Notes: generated from the letters alone by a model not told the origin. 64,000 nt of DNA from Rhodanobacter sp. 7MK24 (GCF_014842995.1 NZ_JACYXL010000009.1:1-64000); one strand, 5' to 3'. Shown: positions 19,482 to 28,814, counted from the stretch's first letter. Made by a program: numbers and translations.

Positions 19482-21230
19482 ATGCAGCCCACCGACCTGG
19501 CCGACCTGATCCGGCGCACCGCGATCTTCGCGCACCTCGACGAATTCCAGCTCGAGATGCTGGCCAGGCGCATGCGCTGGCTGTGCCTGCCCGGCGGCCA
19601 GTACCTGTTCGAGGCCGACGAGCCCTCCGAGGCGCTGTACCTGCTGCGCAGCGGCAGCCTGGGCGTGTTCGACGGTCCCTCCACCCTGATGCACCAGCTT
19701 GCCGCGGGCGACTGCGTGGGGGAAATCAGCCTGCTCTCTGGCGGCAACCACCACCTTTCCGTGCGCGCGCTGCGCGACTCCGAACTGCTGCGGCTGGATG
19801 TCGCCGACTTCGAGGCGATGGTGGAACGCCACCCCACCACCATGCTGGCGGTGGCGCGCACCGCCACCTTGCGCCTGCTGCAGAACCAGCACCGCGTACC
19901 GTCGCCCAACCGGCCGCGCACTTTCGCGATGCTGCCCGCGCACCGCGGCGTCCCGGTGCGCGAACTGGCGCAGCAACTGGCCACGGCCATGGAGCCCTAC
20001 GGCCACTGCACGGTGATCGACGCCGAACTAGGCCGGGATCGCGGCAGCGACTGGTTCGCCGAGCGCGAGGCCTGGGCGCAGTTCGTGCTCTACCTCGACG
20101 ACGACAGCGACCCTGAATGGCGCCAGCGCTGCCTGCGCCAGGCCGATGCGCTGCTGCTGCCTGCGCTGGCCGCGCAGGCGGCGCAGCCCTGGACAGAGTT
20201 CGCGCCCGGCCACCCGGCCCGCACCGAGCACCGTCCGCGCCACCTGTTGCTGCTGCACGAGCGCGGCGAACCGGAGCGCGGCTCGGCGCAACGCTGGCGC
20301 GCGCCGTTCAGCGGCCCGCTGATGCACCACCACATCTGCGGCAAGGGCGACATCGAACGGGTGGCGCGGCTGGTCACCGGCCACGCGCGCGGGTTGGTGC
20401 TGGCCGGCGGCGGCGCGCGCGGGCTGGCCCACCTCGGCGCGATCAAGGCGCTGCGCGATGCAGGCCATGCCTTCGACGCCGTGGGTGGCACCAGCATCGG
20501 CGCGATCATCGGCGCCGGCGTGGCCCACGGCTGGGACACAGACACCATGCTGCGCCGCTACTTCGAGGCTTTCGTGCGCAGCCGCCCACTGTCGGACTGG
20601 ACGTTGCCGCTGGTGGCGCTGACCCGCGGCCGCCGCGCCAGCCACATGCTGCGCGAGGCCTTCGGCGACAGCGAGATCGAGGATCTGGGCAAGCCGTTCT
20701 TCTGCGTCTCCACCAACCTCTCCGGCGCCGGCCGCGCGGTGCATCGCACCGGGCCGCTGTGGCTGTGGCTGCGCGCCTCCAGCGCGATTCCCGGCGTGCT
20801 GCCGCCGGTGCTCCATCGCGGCGAAGTCCACGTGGATGGCGCGCTGGTGGACAACCTGCCCACCGACGTGATGGCCACCGACGGCATCGCTCACCTCACC
20901 GCACTGAGCATCCACGGCGGCATGGCGCTGCGTGCCGGCATCGACGACGTGGCGACCCCGCCATGGTGGCGCCTGCTGCTGCAACAGCATCGCGGCCCGC
21001 GCTGGCCGGGCCTGGTGTCCACCCTCGCCCGCGCCGCGATGGTCAACAGCGAGGAAACCAGCGAGCGCTGCCGCGCGCTGGCGCACCGGCTGATCGTACC
21101 GCCGCTGGAACGGGTGGGCCTGCTGGAATGGAAGAGCTGGCGCCGCGCGGTGGACGCCGGCTACCGCGAAACGCTGCGTGTGCTGGAAGCCGAGCGCAAG
21201 GATCGGGAACCCGGCTGTGACAGCCTCTAA
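19482..21230 (+). CDS. Cyclic-nucleotide-binding / patatin-like phospholipase fusion (NTE-like)
   Basis: The 582-aa protein has an N-terminal cNMP-binding domain around residues 10-130 (LFEADEPSEALYLLRSGSLG, GDCVGEISLLSGG) and a central linker. A patatin hydrolase domain follows around residues 300-480 with GGGARGLAHLGAIKAL, nucleophile GTSIG and VDGALVDNLP. This order resembles a minimal form of neuropathy target esterase, a lysophospholipase under nucleotide control. The phosphate-binding cassette lacks a clear RTA motif, so cyclic-nucleotide binding may be lost. Its stop codon overlaps the -10 box of the next gene. Confidence 0.9.
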   Translation: MQPTDLADLIRRTAIFAHLDEFQLEMLARRMRWLCLPGGQYLFEADEPSEALYLLRSGSLGVFDGPSTLMHQLAAGDCVGEISLLSGGNHHLSVRALRDSELLRLDVADFEAMVERHPTTMLAVARTATLRLLQNQHRVPSPNRPRTFAMLPAHRGVPVRELAQQLATAMEPYGHCTVIDAELGRDRGSDWFAEREAWAQFVLYLDDDSDPEWRQRCLRQADALLLPALAAQAAQPWTEFAPGHPARTEHRPRHLLLLHERGEPERGSAQRWRAPFSGPLMHHHICGKGDIERVARLVTGHARGLVLAGGGARGLAHLGAIKALRDAGHAFDAVGGTSIGAIIGAGVAHGWDTDTMLRRYFEAFVRSRPLSDWTLPLVALTRGRRASHMLREAFGDSEIEDLGKPFFCVSTNLSGAGRAVHRTGPLWLWLRASSAIPGVLPPVLHRGEVHVDGALVDNLPTDVMATDGIAHLTALSIHGGMALRAGIDDVATPPWWRLLLQQHRGPRWPGLVSTLARAAMVNSEETSERCRALAHRLIVPPLERVGLLEWKSWRRAVDAGYRETLRVLEAERKDREPGCDSL

Positions 21231-21233
21231 AAT
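21228..21233 (+). promoter_or_regulatory. -10 box overlapping the upstream stop codon (gamma-CA gene)
   Basis: TAAAAT begins with the TAA stop of the patatin gene and ends 6 nt (GCCCCC) before the ATG at 21240. There is no Shine-Dalgarno, so a leaderless start is likely. Confidence 0.5.
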
Positions 21234-21239
21234 GCCCCC

Positions 21240-21767
21240 ATGAACCTGCGCAGCTACAAGGGCATCGCCCCCGTCCTCGGCGAACGTGTCTACCTCGACC
21301 CCGCCGCCACGGTGATCGGCGACGTGGTGCTGGGCGACGATGTATCGGTCTGGCCCGGCGCAGTGTTGCGCGGCGACGTGAACCACATCCGCGTGGGCGC
21401 GCGCAGCAACATCCAGGATGGGGCCATCGTGCATGTCGCACACGCCGGCCCTTATGGCCCAGGCTACCCTTGCCTGATCGGCGCAGACGTCACCATCGGC
21501 CATGCTGCCGTAGTGCATGCCTGCACCATCGAGGACGGTTGCCTGATCGGCATGCACGCCAGCGTGCTTGATGGTGCTGTAGTGAAGAAGCACGGCTTCG
21601 TCGGTGCCGGTGCGCTGATCCCGCCGGGCAAGGTGGTGGGCGAGCGCGAGTTGTGGCTGGGCAACCCGGCGAAGTTCGTGCGCGTGCTCAGCGACGCGCA
21701 AGTAGAGCAGCTGATGTACTCCGCCGCGCACTACGTGCGAGTGAAGGGCGACTACCTGGGGGAGTGA
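21240..21767 (+). CDS. Gamma-type carbonic anhydrase family protein
   Basis: The 175-aa left-handed beta-helix trimer is related to Cam and YrdA. Hexapeptide turns run through TVIGDVVLGDDVSVWPGAVL and RGDVNHIRVGARSNIQDG. Metal-ligand histidines lie in VHVAHAG and TIGHAAVVHACTI. YrdA-like members bind zinc, but CO2 hydration is shown only for some. The ATG is preceded by TAAAATGCCCCC, a -10 box rather than a ribosome site, so the message is probably leaderless even though it lies 9 bp after the patatin gene. Confidence 0.9.
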   Translation: MNLRSYKGIAPVLGERVYLDPAATVIGDVVLGDDVSVWPGAVLRGDVNHIRVGARSNIQDGAIVHVAHAGPYGPGYPCLIGADVTIGHAAVVHACTIEDGCLIGMHASVLDGAVVKKHGFVGAGALIPPGKVVGERELWLGNPAKFVRVLSDAQVEQLMYSAAHYVRVKGDYLGE

Positions 21768-21792
21768 ACAACCGAAAGCCTTCTAAAGGCTT

Positions 21793-22332
21793 CTATTGCA
21801 CCGCAGCCGTCTGCCGAGCGGCCATCGCTGCGGCTTGTTCGGCATGCGCGCGACCCAGCAGCCTGCGCTGGGCGTCGAGATAACCGCCGAGCAAGGCGAG
21901 CTTGTAGTCGCTCGCATTCAGTTCCTCGTGGGCAGGATCGTACTTGTAGTTGCCGGCATCGTACGCACGCAGCAGTTGCAGCTCGCGTTGCGCCTCGTCG
22001 AGGTCACCGGCAGCGATGGTGTGCTCCGTGTCCTCGCAAGCCGACTTGAACATGTCGTGCAGCCCTTCCATCGCGATGCGATTGCCTGGCTCGAGCTGCA
22101 GCACGCTGAAGTAGAACTCGAACGCGTTGCTGCCTACCGGTGCGACAAGTCGGCCATCGCGCCGCGCGTCGGCGGCAAGGCCAAGCAGGATGTGCACGCC
22201 GTTGTCGTCAGACGGTGACTGGGCCGTGGCGCGGGCATTCCAATGCCACCAGCCACCACCGATCAGCATCAAGAGCAAGGCGCCACCCAACCAGACCCGG
22301 CGGCGCGAGAAGAACGAAACAAGACTTTGCAT
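21793..22332 (-). CDS. Membrane-anchored protein of unknown function
   Basis: The 179-aa protein has a cytoplasmic RRR stretch, one transmembrane helix (WLGGALLLMLIGGGWWHW) and a periplasmic helical region with a TPR-like feel (FEFYFSVLQLEPGNRIAMEG, AAGDLDEAQRELQLLRAYD). I do not recognise the family with certainty; similar N-in, C-out helical domains occur beside TonB- or secretion-linked genes in Lysobacterales. ATG 22332 is chosen because the basic residues and helix follow it directly. It is a single gene converging on the gamma-carbonic anhydrase. Confidence 0.6.
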   Translation of the reverse strand: MQSLVSFFSRRRVWLGGALLLMLIGGGWWHWNARATAQSPSDDNGVHILLGLAADARRDGRLVAPVGSNAFEFYFSVLQLEPGNRIAMEGLHDMFKSACEDTEHTIAAGDLDEAQRELQLLRAYDAGNYKYDPAHEELNASDYKLALLGGYLDAQRRLLGRAHAEQAAAMAARQTAAVQ

Positions 22333-22466
22333 GACACCCGTGCCTGACGAAACCAAGGTCGTGGCTGTCTCAAGGAACACCGTCGACCGGGCTGCAAGCT
22401 AACTGTGCATTGTGTCAACGCGATGACTCCGCGGATCGGGCCGACAGCGAAGCCCAAGGGCCGGCC

Positions 22467-22499
22467 AAAAAGAAAGGACCGGCTTCCCGGTCCTTTCTT
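22467..22499 (-). terminator. Rho-independent terminator of the PNGase A-like gene
   Basis: A 13-bp perfect stem AAGAAAGGACCGG / CCGGTCCTTTCTT with a 4-nt loop lies 23 bp past the stop codon. On the minus strand it ends in a TTTCTTTTT run. Confidence 0.9.
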
Positions 22500-22521
22500 G
22501 CTTGCGCATGCTTGAACCGGA

Positions 22522-24369
22522 TCAGGGTAGCAACTGCACGGTCGCCCCGTAGACGCTGGATGCATATTGCGAAAAGCGATCACGCCAGGAAAGGTTGTTG
22601 GAACCCATCCAGCACGCCGCGCCATCCACCCAACCCGTAAGAGCGTTGTCCTTCGAGGAGATCTTGCGGCTGTAGCACTCGTCGAAGGAATCCCTGTAGC
22701 GATAATCCTGGTGGCTGTACGTGTCGGTGGCTCCGGTAAATTGCCCTGCCGCGTTCCAGTTGTAGGTGTTGTTTCCGTCGAACGTATTGTCCACGGTAGC
22801 CTCGGCTCCCAGGAAATATCCGGGAAACACGGAAGCCGATTGCCTGTACCCTTGCTCCTTCACATCGGTGTACTGCTGATAGCTGCCGTCGGCCTGTTCG
22901 AAATAGCCCAAGTTCAGCTTCAGCGGATAGCTGTGCCGCTCGCGAAGAACGACCGTCTTGTGGCCATCGGTGCGCGTCGTGGTCGAATCCACCGTCGTGG
23001 TCTGGACGATGTTTTCGCCTTCGCTGTTGGCCGGCAAGGTGTAGTCCTGCGAGTTGGAAAAGGCGATCTTCTGCGCCACTTCCGTTTGCACCACGCCATG
23101 CGAGGTGGCCACCACGCCGACAATGGCGAATTTGCGGTTCGACGTGACGGTGATGTTTCCGCCAGTCACGTTGTTGCTTGCATCGGTGGTGAGGTTTTCG
23201 ACAACCTGGGGCGTGGGCGCGGCGGCCAGGCTATTCGAAATGACTGCTCCCCTGACTTGCTTGGAACCGTGGTCGAGATACAGCAGCAAGTTGCCGGCAA
23301 CGCTGAAATACTGGTTCGCGTTGAACACGCTCATCGAAATGCTGTGCGTCTTGCCATCGTCGAGGGTGCCGGCGAAAGGCGTAAGGTCGACGCGATAGGG
23401 AACGAAAGACAGCGTCTGCACACCGGGCGTCGGTTCCCAGAGCCCGGGATTGCCCGTACCGCCGGTGTAAATCCACGGGTACACCGGTGCGACGCCGGCA
23501 GGCTGGCCATCGATGCTGATTTCGGTTTCGCGGAACGCCGTGTTGTTGCAACCGAAGAAGCTCAGCGTTCCCTGGTCGTTCGGATTGCACGAATACCAGA
23601 TCTCGTCGTTGCTCTGGCTTTGTGCGTAGACTTCGAGGTAAGCGCGTTCGATATTCCTCGGCAGCGATGTATAGGTTGCCGTGTATTGGTCGGCTGTCGT
23701 GTTCAGGGCATAGGTGCCGTTCGCGGGATTCGAATTCATCGACAGCACGAGATCCGGGCGCGGTTGCAGAATCCCATGACCTCCGTTGTCGCCATTCCTG
23801 CCGCGATTGCCGTCATTCGCCAGGGGGTAGAAATACAACGCCGCCGAACCGCTGAGCTTGCCGTCGTATGGGCCCTCTACGTAATTGACGAAGTCGGAGT
23901 GCCCGGCCTGACTGGCCGTAAACAGTGCGCTGTAGTCGGTCACGTCTTTTTCGATATGCCAGGTCGTGGCACTGGGCGGTGCGACGCTGGGTTCCTGCGT
24001 GGTGCCGAAATAGAGGATCGCGCCACCCAGCCAGATGGAGCCGGTACGATCGAACTGGTTGGTGCCGACCATGCTGGTGTCGATCGTGAGCACGACTTTT
24101 TCCCAGGGACCGGGACATCCGGCAGGCGGTGTGTAGTTGATCGGCGTCGGGCCGCTGGGGTTGTCGAAGGATGCGTTGGTGTACAGCGGCACGACGCATG
24201 GCGTCGTCGGCGGCCGCGGCACGGTCGGATCGGCTACGGCCACGTTGTGCGAACCGATCGTCAAGGATTGTGCCGACACGTTCGACACGCCAGTGCACGC
24301 CAGAACTGCCAAGGCGCACTGCGCGATGGGAAGTCTCAAACTCCGAACCGTATGCAAACGAGTCGACAT
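22522..24369 (-). CDS. Secreted peptide-N-glycosidase A-like amidase
   Basis: The 615-aa exported protein has a signal peptide (LRLPIAQCALAVLACTGVSNVSA) and the PNGase A family core: GPWEKVVLTIDTSMVGTNQF, DRTGSIWLGGAILYFGTTQE, WHIEKDVTDYSALF and PYRVDLTPFAGTLDDGKTH. Plant and fungal PNGase A cleave the bond between asparagine and the first GlcNAc of N-glycans, including core-fucosylated ones. Several cysteines fit periplasmic or extracellular folding. ATG 24369 has GGGGAGATAGAGCC upstream. A strong terminator follows, so it is monocistronic. The activity is inferred, since catalytic residues are not settled for me in this family. Confidence 0.82.
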   Translation of the reverse strand: MSTRLHTVRSLRLPIAQCALAVLACTGVSNVSAQSLTIGSHNVAVADPTVPRPPTTPCVVPLYTNASFDNPSGPTPINYTPPAGCPGPWEKVVLTIDTSMVGTNQFDRTGSIWLGGAILYFGTTQEPSVAPPSATTWHIEKDVTDYSALFTASQAGHSDFVNYVEGPYDGKLSGSAALYFYPLANDGNRGRNGDNGGHGILQPRPDLVLSMNSNPANGTYALNTTADQYTATYTSLPRNIERAYLEVYAQSQSNDEIWYSCNPNDQGTLSFFGCNNTAFRETEISIDGQPAGVAPVYPWIYTGGTGNPGLWEPTPGVQTLSFVPYRVDLTPFAGTLDDGKTHSISMSVFNANQYFSVAGNLLLYLDHGSKQVRGAVISNSLAAAPTPQVVENLTTDASNNVTGGNITVTSNRKFAIVGVVATSHGVVQTEVAQKIAFSNSQDYTLPANSEGENIVQTTTVDSTTTRTDGHKTVVLRERHSYPLKLNLGYFEQADGSYQQYTDVKEQGYRQSASVFPGYFLGAEATVDNTFDGNNTYNWNAAGQFTGATDTYSHQDYRYRDSFDECYSRKISSKDNALTGWVDGAACWMGSNNLSWRDRFSQYASSVYGATVQLLP

Positions 24370-24670
24370 GGCTCTATCTCCCCTCGACCGGACCGCCTGA
24401 TCGGCGCTGGTCACGTTGGACGAATCGACCGGACTGCTGCCGGCGGCGAAAACACTGCAGGTACACCACTTCGGCTCGGCGATGGCCGGGCTTCGAGCGA
24501 ACATCCCCATCCGCAACATGTAATTACCCCCTACCGTAAGAACTTGTCCGTGAGCTCGACGGCATCGCGGACAGGCTCTGGTCACCCCCTGTGTCGGCCA
24601 TGCTGGCACCCGCATTTTTAGACGGGGTCAAATCGCCCTTCGAGAGGGCGATGCGGTTGGCATGGATTGC
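24370..24670. other. Spacer between PNGase A-like gene and aroE
   Basis: No gene is supported here. The left part is the leader of the amidase gene. A hairpin ATCGCCCT / AGGGCGAT (24632-24652) lies 19 bp beyond the aroE stop codon and is followed on the minus strand by only TTT, so it is a weak aroE terminator candidate. Confidence 0.45.
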
Positions 24671-25501
24671 TTAGCCCTCTGCACGCAGGCTCTGGTAGAC
24701 CGGTTCAGTGTCGGGGTGGCGGCCATGCCACAACGCGAACGCTTCGGCCGCCTGTTCCACCAGCATGCCGAGGCCATCCCACGCGTAGCGCGCACCGCCC
24801 GCCTTCGCCCACGCGACGAAATCGATGGCGGCCGCGCCATAGGCAAGGTCGTAGCAGAGCGCGCGCGCGCCCACCAGCGACATCGGCAGTTTCAAGCCGC
24901 CGCCCAACACCCCGGCCGAAGTGGCATTGACGATCAGGTCGTAGCTGCCGAGGTTGGCGAGGTCGTCCCAGTAGCGGGTATGCACGCGGGCCGGCTCGCC
25001 GATCGCATCGGCCAGCGCATCGGCGGTCTCCGGTGTGCGATTGACGATGGTGAGCGTCTGCACGCCGGCATCCAGCAGCGACCACGCCACAGCGCGCGCC
25101 GCGCCGCCCGCGCCCAGCAGCAGTGCGTCGTGACCGCGCAGATCCACGCGGTGGCGCTCGGTGAGATCGCGTACCAGGCCCGCGCCATCGGTGTTGTGTG
25201 CAACAAGCCGGCCATCGGGCAGGCGGGTGAGCACGTTGGCCGTGCCCGCACGGGTTGCCGCCTCGCTGCGCTCGTCCGCCAGCGAGGACGCCGCACCCTT
25301 ATGTGGCAGGGTGACATTGGCACCCGTACCACCGGCGATGAAAAAGGCGCGCACTGCATCGGCAAAGTCCCCCGGCGTCGCATCAATGGTGCGGTATTCC
25401 AATGTGATGCCGAACTGCTGCGCGAAGCCCTGGTGGATGCGCGGGGACAACGAATGTGCGATCGGATGACCGAACACGGCGAACTGGGAGGGTTGGCTCA
25501 C
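24671..25501 (-). CDS. aroE: Shikimate dehydrogenase (NADP+)
   Basis: The 276-aa enzyme reduces 3-dehydroshikimate to shikimate in aromatic amino acid synthesis. It has the substrate segment [15 protein letters not shown], catalytic Lys/Asp in NVTLPHKG and NTDGAGL, the NADP site [15 protein letters not shown], and [12 protein letters not shown]. The start is GTG 25501, supported by AGGAG 8 nt upstream and by homology beginning at [10 protein letters not shown]; no ATG lies nearby. It is divergent from a small membrane-protein gene and is probably transcribed alone. Confidence 0.96.
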   Translation of the reverse strand: MSQPSQFAVFGHPIAHSLSPRIHQGFAQQFGITLEYRTIDATPGDFADAVRAFFIAGGTGANVTLPHKGAASSLADERSEAATRAGTANVLTRLPDGRLVAHNTDGAGLVRDLTERHRVDLRGHDALLLGAGGAARAVAWSLLDAGVQTLTIVNRTPETADALADAIGEPARVHTRYWDDLANLGSYDLIVNATSAGVLGGGLKLPMSLVGARALCYDLAYGAAAIDFVAWAKAGGARYAWDGLGMLVEQAAEAFALWHGRHPDTEPVYQSLRAEG

Positions 25502-25651
25502 GCGGTGCTCCTGGAATGAGAGGCCATTGTAAGAGCCTCTTCGCGATCTCCACACGCAAGGAGGATGACGGACGCGAACGGTCCGCCGCGGATCGCAAGC
25601 CGTGAGATGCGACATCGGCATGCTGCACCCATCGCCCGCGAGGAAGCAGCC

Positions 25652-25888
25652 ATGCACACTCCCACCATCCAGCACCACGACCACGGGGACCTGTTGGCCA
25701 TCGCCCTACTGTGGCTTGCCATAGGCGCTGCGCTGCTGGTGACCACGCTGGTGCCTCTGCACACAGCCCTGCTGGGCTGGGCACCTCTGCTGTGGCTGTT
25801 CGTCGCTCCACTCACGCTGCTGCTGATTCTCGAGCCGGGCTTGCCCAGGCAACTGCTCGCATTGCGACGCCCGCGGCGCCGTCACTGA
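25652..25888 (+). CDS. Small membrane protein, unknown
   Basis: The 78-aa protein has a His-rich start ([13 protein letters not shown]), two predicted transmembrane helices ([20 protein letters not shown] and [20 protein letters not shown]) and a basic tail ending RRPRRRH. I recognise no family. GAGGAAG lies 7 nt before the ATG, which supports translation. It converges on the ATP-grasp gene at 25943 with a 54-bp gap. Confidence 0.6.
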   Translation: MHTPTIQHHDHGDLLAIALLWLAIGAALLVTTLVPLHTALLGWAPLLWLFVAPLTLLLILEPGLPRQLLALRRPRRRH

Positions 25889-25942
25889 TTCCATCTGGCA
25901 GTGGAAGGGCTCGTCGCCGCAGGGAAGCGGCGACGGTTCGCC

Positions 25943-27427
25943 TCACTGGCTGACGCCCTGTCGCTTGAGTTCCATCCGGCGCAGGAATTCGCGCATCACA
26001 CTGAGATACAACTCGGGGCCGAGGCATTCGTCTTCGACGCCAGCGTCGATGGATGGGTTGTCGTTCACCTCGATCACCACCGGCTTGTCGCCCACGCGCT
26101 TGATGTCCACGCCATAGAAACCATTGCCCACGGCCTGCGTGGCCTTGAGCGCCAGCTTCACCACGTCGGGCGGGGCACTTCCGATGGGCAGGGTTTCCGA
26201 CTCGCCGGTTTTCGACGGGCCTTTCGCGCCATGGTTGTAGATCTGCCAGTGGCCGCGCGACATGAAGTATTTGCAGGCGTACAGCGGCTCGCCGTTGAGC
26301 ACCCCGATGCGCCAGTCGAATTCGGTGTAGACGAATTCCTGCGCCAGCAGCAGGGCGCTGTGCTGGAACAGTTCCGCGGTGGCTTTGGCGAGCACGGCTT
26401 CGTCCTCCACCTTCACCACGCCGCGCGAGAACGAGCCGTCGGGAATCTTCAGAACCAGCGGATAGCCGAGTTTCTCCGCGACGTCCTTCAGGCTGCGCGC
26501 GTCGTCGCGGTAGAGGATTTCGGTACGCGGCACGGCGAGCTTGCGCGAGACCATCAAATCGTTGAGGAAGATCTTGTTCGTGCAACGCAGGATCGAGGTC
26601 GGGTCGTCGATCACCACCATGCCTTCCTTCTCCGCACGATGCGCGAAGCGGTAGGTATGGTTGTCGCTCGCGGTGGTTTCGCGGATGAACAGACCGTCGT
26701 ATTCGGCGAGGCGCTGGTAGTCGTTCTTGCCGATGGGATCGACTTCGATGCCGAGCTCCTTGCCGGCCGCGATGAACGCCTTCTGCGCCCGCTTGTTCGA
26801 CGGTGGCATGACCTCGTGCGGATCGACCAGCATGGCGACGTCGTAGCGGAACTGCTTGCGCGCCTTGGGCTTGCGCCACAGCTTCTTGCTGAAGCGGTCG
26901 AGTTCCTCCGCGAAGGCGTCTTCCTGCGCGTCATCCAGCGTTTGCAGGCCGACCGGCTTGATGGCGCTGGTCTGCCACACGCGATCGCGCTCGAACTCGA
27001 TGCGCAGCAACGGGCAGGGGAACATTTCGAACACCTGCCGCGCCAGATCCTGCAGCGCGGGCTGCGAGGTCTGGCCGAAGTAGACGAGGATGCCGAAGTC
27101 GGTGGTGTCGCGGCCGCCCGCAGGCAGGAAGTGGGTGAGCTTGGTGTTGAGGTCCTCGATCTCCAGGCCGTACAGCGAACGGCGGCGCAGGTCGTTCACC
27201 GTGCGCACCGACGGCATCACCTTGTGTCCGCGCGCCTCGGCCAGCAGCGACACGTAGTAGCCGGTGCCGAGATACTTGTAGCTGCGGCAGAGATTGATGA
27301 CGTGGGTGCGCTCGTCGTCGCTGCCCACCGGTTCGCGCAGGTAATCCGCTGCGGTGACTACATCCGCTGACGGGTAATAGACGCCCCAATCGGAGGCTTT
27401 CTCGACCACGATGACCAGACGAGCCAT
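25943..27427 (-). CDS. RimK-like ATP-grasp ligase with RLAN N-terminal domain
   Basis: The 494-aa protein has two parts. Residues 1-220 form the RLAN domain that precedes some RimK-like ligases (MARLVIVVEKASDWGVYYPS, HVINLCRSYKYLGTGYYVSL). Residues 220-494 form an ATP-grasp carboxylate-amine ligase with YPLVLKIPDGSFSRGV, LLAQEFVYTEFDWRIGVL and metal-binding VIEVNDNPSIDAGVEDE. ATP-grasp ligases of this group join an amino acid to a carboxylate on a peptide or metabolite; the substrate is unknown. A GNAT gene lies divergently across 214 bp. Similar RimK/GNAT pairs occur in bacterial amidoligase neighbourhoods (family knowledge). Confidence 0.85.
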   Translation of the reverse strand: MARLVIVVEKASDWGVYYPSADVVTAADYLREPVGSDDERTHVINLCRSYKYLGTGYYVSLLAEARGHKVMPSVRTVNDLRRRSLYGLEIEDLNTKLTHFLPAGGRDTTDFGILVYFGQTSQPALQDLARQVFEMFPCPLLRIEFERDRVWQTSAIKPVGLQTLDDAQEDAFAEELDRFSKKLWRKPKARKQFRYDVAMLVDPHEVMPPSNKRAQKAFIAAGKELGIEVDPIGKNDYQRLAEYDGLFIRETTASDNHTYRFAHRAEKEGMVVIDDPTSILRCTNKIFLNDLMVSRKLAVPRTEILYRDDARSLKDVAEKLGYPLVLKIPDGSFSRGVVKVEDEAVLAKATAELFQHSALLLAQEFVYTEFDWRIGVLNGEPLYACKYFMSRGHWQIYNHGAKGPSKTGESETLPIGSAPPDVVKLALKATQAVGNGFYGVDIKRVGDKPVVIEVNDNPSIDAGVEDECLGPELYLSVMREFLRRMELKRQGVSQ

Positions 27428-27641
27428 GTCACCACTCAGGCTTGCGATTGCGGGGCGCCCTGCATGCAAGGCGATGAACGCGCAGTGTCGCACAGCGCGA
27501 ACGCGCATCGGGGCGTGGCACTGAACCCTTGCTAAGCATTCGCCTCGCTATCGACCGATCACGATTGCCGCATCGTCGCCAGGCCACTACAGTCCGCCCG
27601 GTTTGCCGCCGTGCGCGCATCCGATCAAGGAATTCTTCGCC

Positions 27642-28103
27642 ATGTCGCCAACCAATCTGCGCGTCCGCTCAGCCCAGCTTTCCGACCTCGACGATCTGGT
27701 GGCGCTGGAAGAACACAGCTTTACCAGCGACCGCTTGAGCCGCGCGCAGTTCCGCCGCCACCTCGACAGCGACAGCGCGAAGGTGCTGGTGGCCAGTACC
27801 GGCCCGCATCGTTTCCTTGGCACTGCCGTGGTGTTCTTCCGCAAGCGCAGCGGCGTGGCGCGGTTGTATTCCATCGCCACGCATCACGCCGCACGCGGCC
27901 AGGGCGTGGGCTCGATCCTGCTCGATGCCGTGGAAGAACTCGCCCGCCGCCGTCATTGCCGCGCACTGCGGCTGGAAGTGCGCGCCGACAACGCCAGCGC
28001 GATCCGTCTCTACGAGCGCCTTGGTTACCACAGGGTGTCTGCGCTTGCGGAGTACTACGAAGACGGCGCCGATGGTTGGCGCTACGAGAAATCGCTGGGC
28101 TAA
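27642..28103 (+). CDS. GNAT N-acetyltransferase (RimI-like)
   Basis: The 153-aa acetyl-CoA-dependent acyltransferase has motif A LYSIATHHAARGQGVGSILL with the RGQGVG pyrophosphate loop near residue 85. Motif B reads LRLEVRADNASAIRLYERLG, followed by the closing YHRVSALAEYYEDG. It resembles RimI but is divergent from an ATP-grasp ligase rather than next to tsaB, so it probably acts with that ligase (inference). ATG 27642 follows AAGGAA; the upstream in-frame codon at 27603 is less likely. Confidence 0.88.
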   Translation: MSPTNLRVRSAQLSDLDDLVALEEHSFTSDRLSRAQFRRHLDSDSAKVLVASTGPHRFLGTAVVFFRKRSGVARLYSIATHHAARGQGVGSILLDAVEELARRRHCRALRLEVRADNASAIRLYERLGYHRVSALAEYYEDGADGWRYEKSLG

Positions 28104-28174
28104 GAGCTGTTTGCGATCTCTCCATGGCCCGCGCAGCGCCTGCATGCCCTCCGCAAGGCGTCCGCTTTGAGCTG

Positions 28175-28750
28175 TCAGTCGGTAGCCGATCCGCCCTTTG
28201 CCGGACCGGCTTCGCTTGAGCCGGCACTCGCCGCTCCAGGATCGCTCGCATGACCAGTCCCCGCCCGCGCGGGCTGGAACCGGACTGCCCCCTTTTCCAC
28301 GCTCCGGCCATCGTCCGCGTGCCGCGCGCCATTCGGCGATCCGACGGAGATCGCCGTCACGACCAGCAAGGGAACAGCCGCGGCGATGAAAGGCGCCCTG
28401 GATTGCCTGGCGGGATCTTTTTCGGACTTGCGCCCAAGCAGCGCCAACGCGCCGCCGACCGATGCGGGAACCATGCAAAAAGCGGCAAGACCGCCGCCGA
28501 TGAAGATTCCACCAGCCGCCGCGGCCATGACCAGACAACCGGGCCAGCGCTTCCTGAATACGAAGACGAACACGCTGTACACGATGACGAGAAAGGAAAA
28601 GGCCATGCCGACCAATCCCACCCGTATGCCTGGCCATGCTCCCTGGGCGTCGAGTGCCGTGACGAATCCGCCGAAAAACGACGTAATCAACCCGGCGACA
28701 ATTCCCAAGATGCCCGAAATCAGGGCGATGACTCCTCCCGCGACCCTCAT
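28175..28750 (-). CDS. DUF4064-like small membrane protein
   Basis: The 191-aa protein has four hydrophobic segments in its first ~140 residues (VIALISGILGIVAGLITSFF, GLVGMAFSFLVIVYSVFVFV, LVMAAAAGGIFIGGGLAAF, APFIAAAVPLLVVTAISV). A low-complexity Gly/Ala/Ser tail follows. The opening RVAGGVIALISGILGIVAG resembles the DUF4064 family. AGGAGGGGAT precedes the ATG at ideal spacing. The same-strand gene upstream (28815) is 64 bp away and may be co-transcribed. Function unknown. Confidence 0.65.
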   Translation of the reverse strand: MRVAGGVIALISGILGIVAGLITSFFGGFVTALDAQGAWPGIRVGLVGMAFSFLVIVYSVFVFVFRKRWPGCLVMAAAAGGIFIGGGLAAFCMVPASVGGALALLGRKSEKDPARQSRAPFIAAAVPLLVVTAISVGSPNGARHADDGRSVEKGAVRFQPARAGTGHASDPGAASAGSSEAGPAKGGSATD

Positions 28751-28814
28751 ATCCCCTCCTTGGCGGAACCGCACCAATGAACAAAGTCCATGGGCCCGAA
28801 CAACTTATCAGGCA

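Noticed and set aside
20823-20840. TCCACGTGGA palindrome inside the cNMP-patatin gene as parS
   Set aside because: The central 10 bp fit but the outer TGTT/AACA bases are missing, and it is a coding segment of the conserved DGA motif region.
22567-24621. A 684-codon open frame antisense to the PNGase A-like gene
   Set aside because: The minus-strand frame has a signal peptide, family motifs, a ribosome site and a terminator. The plus-strand frame has none.
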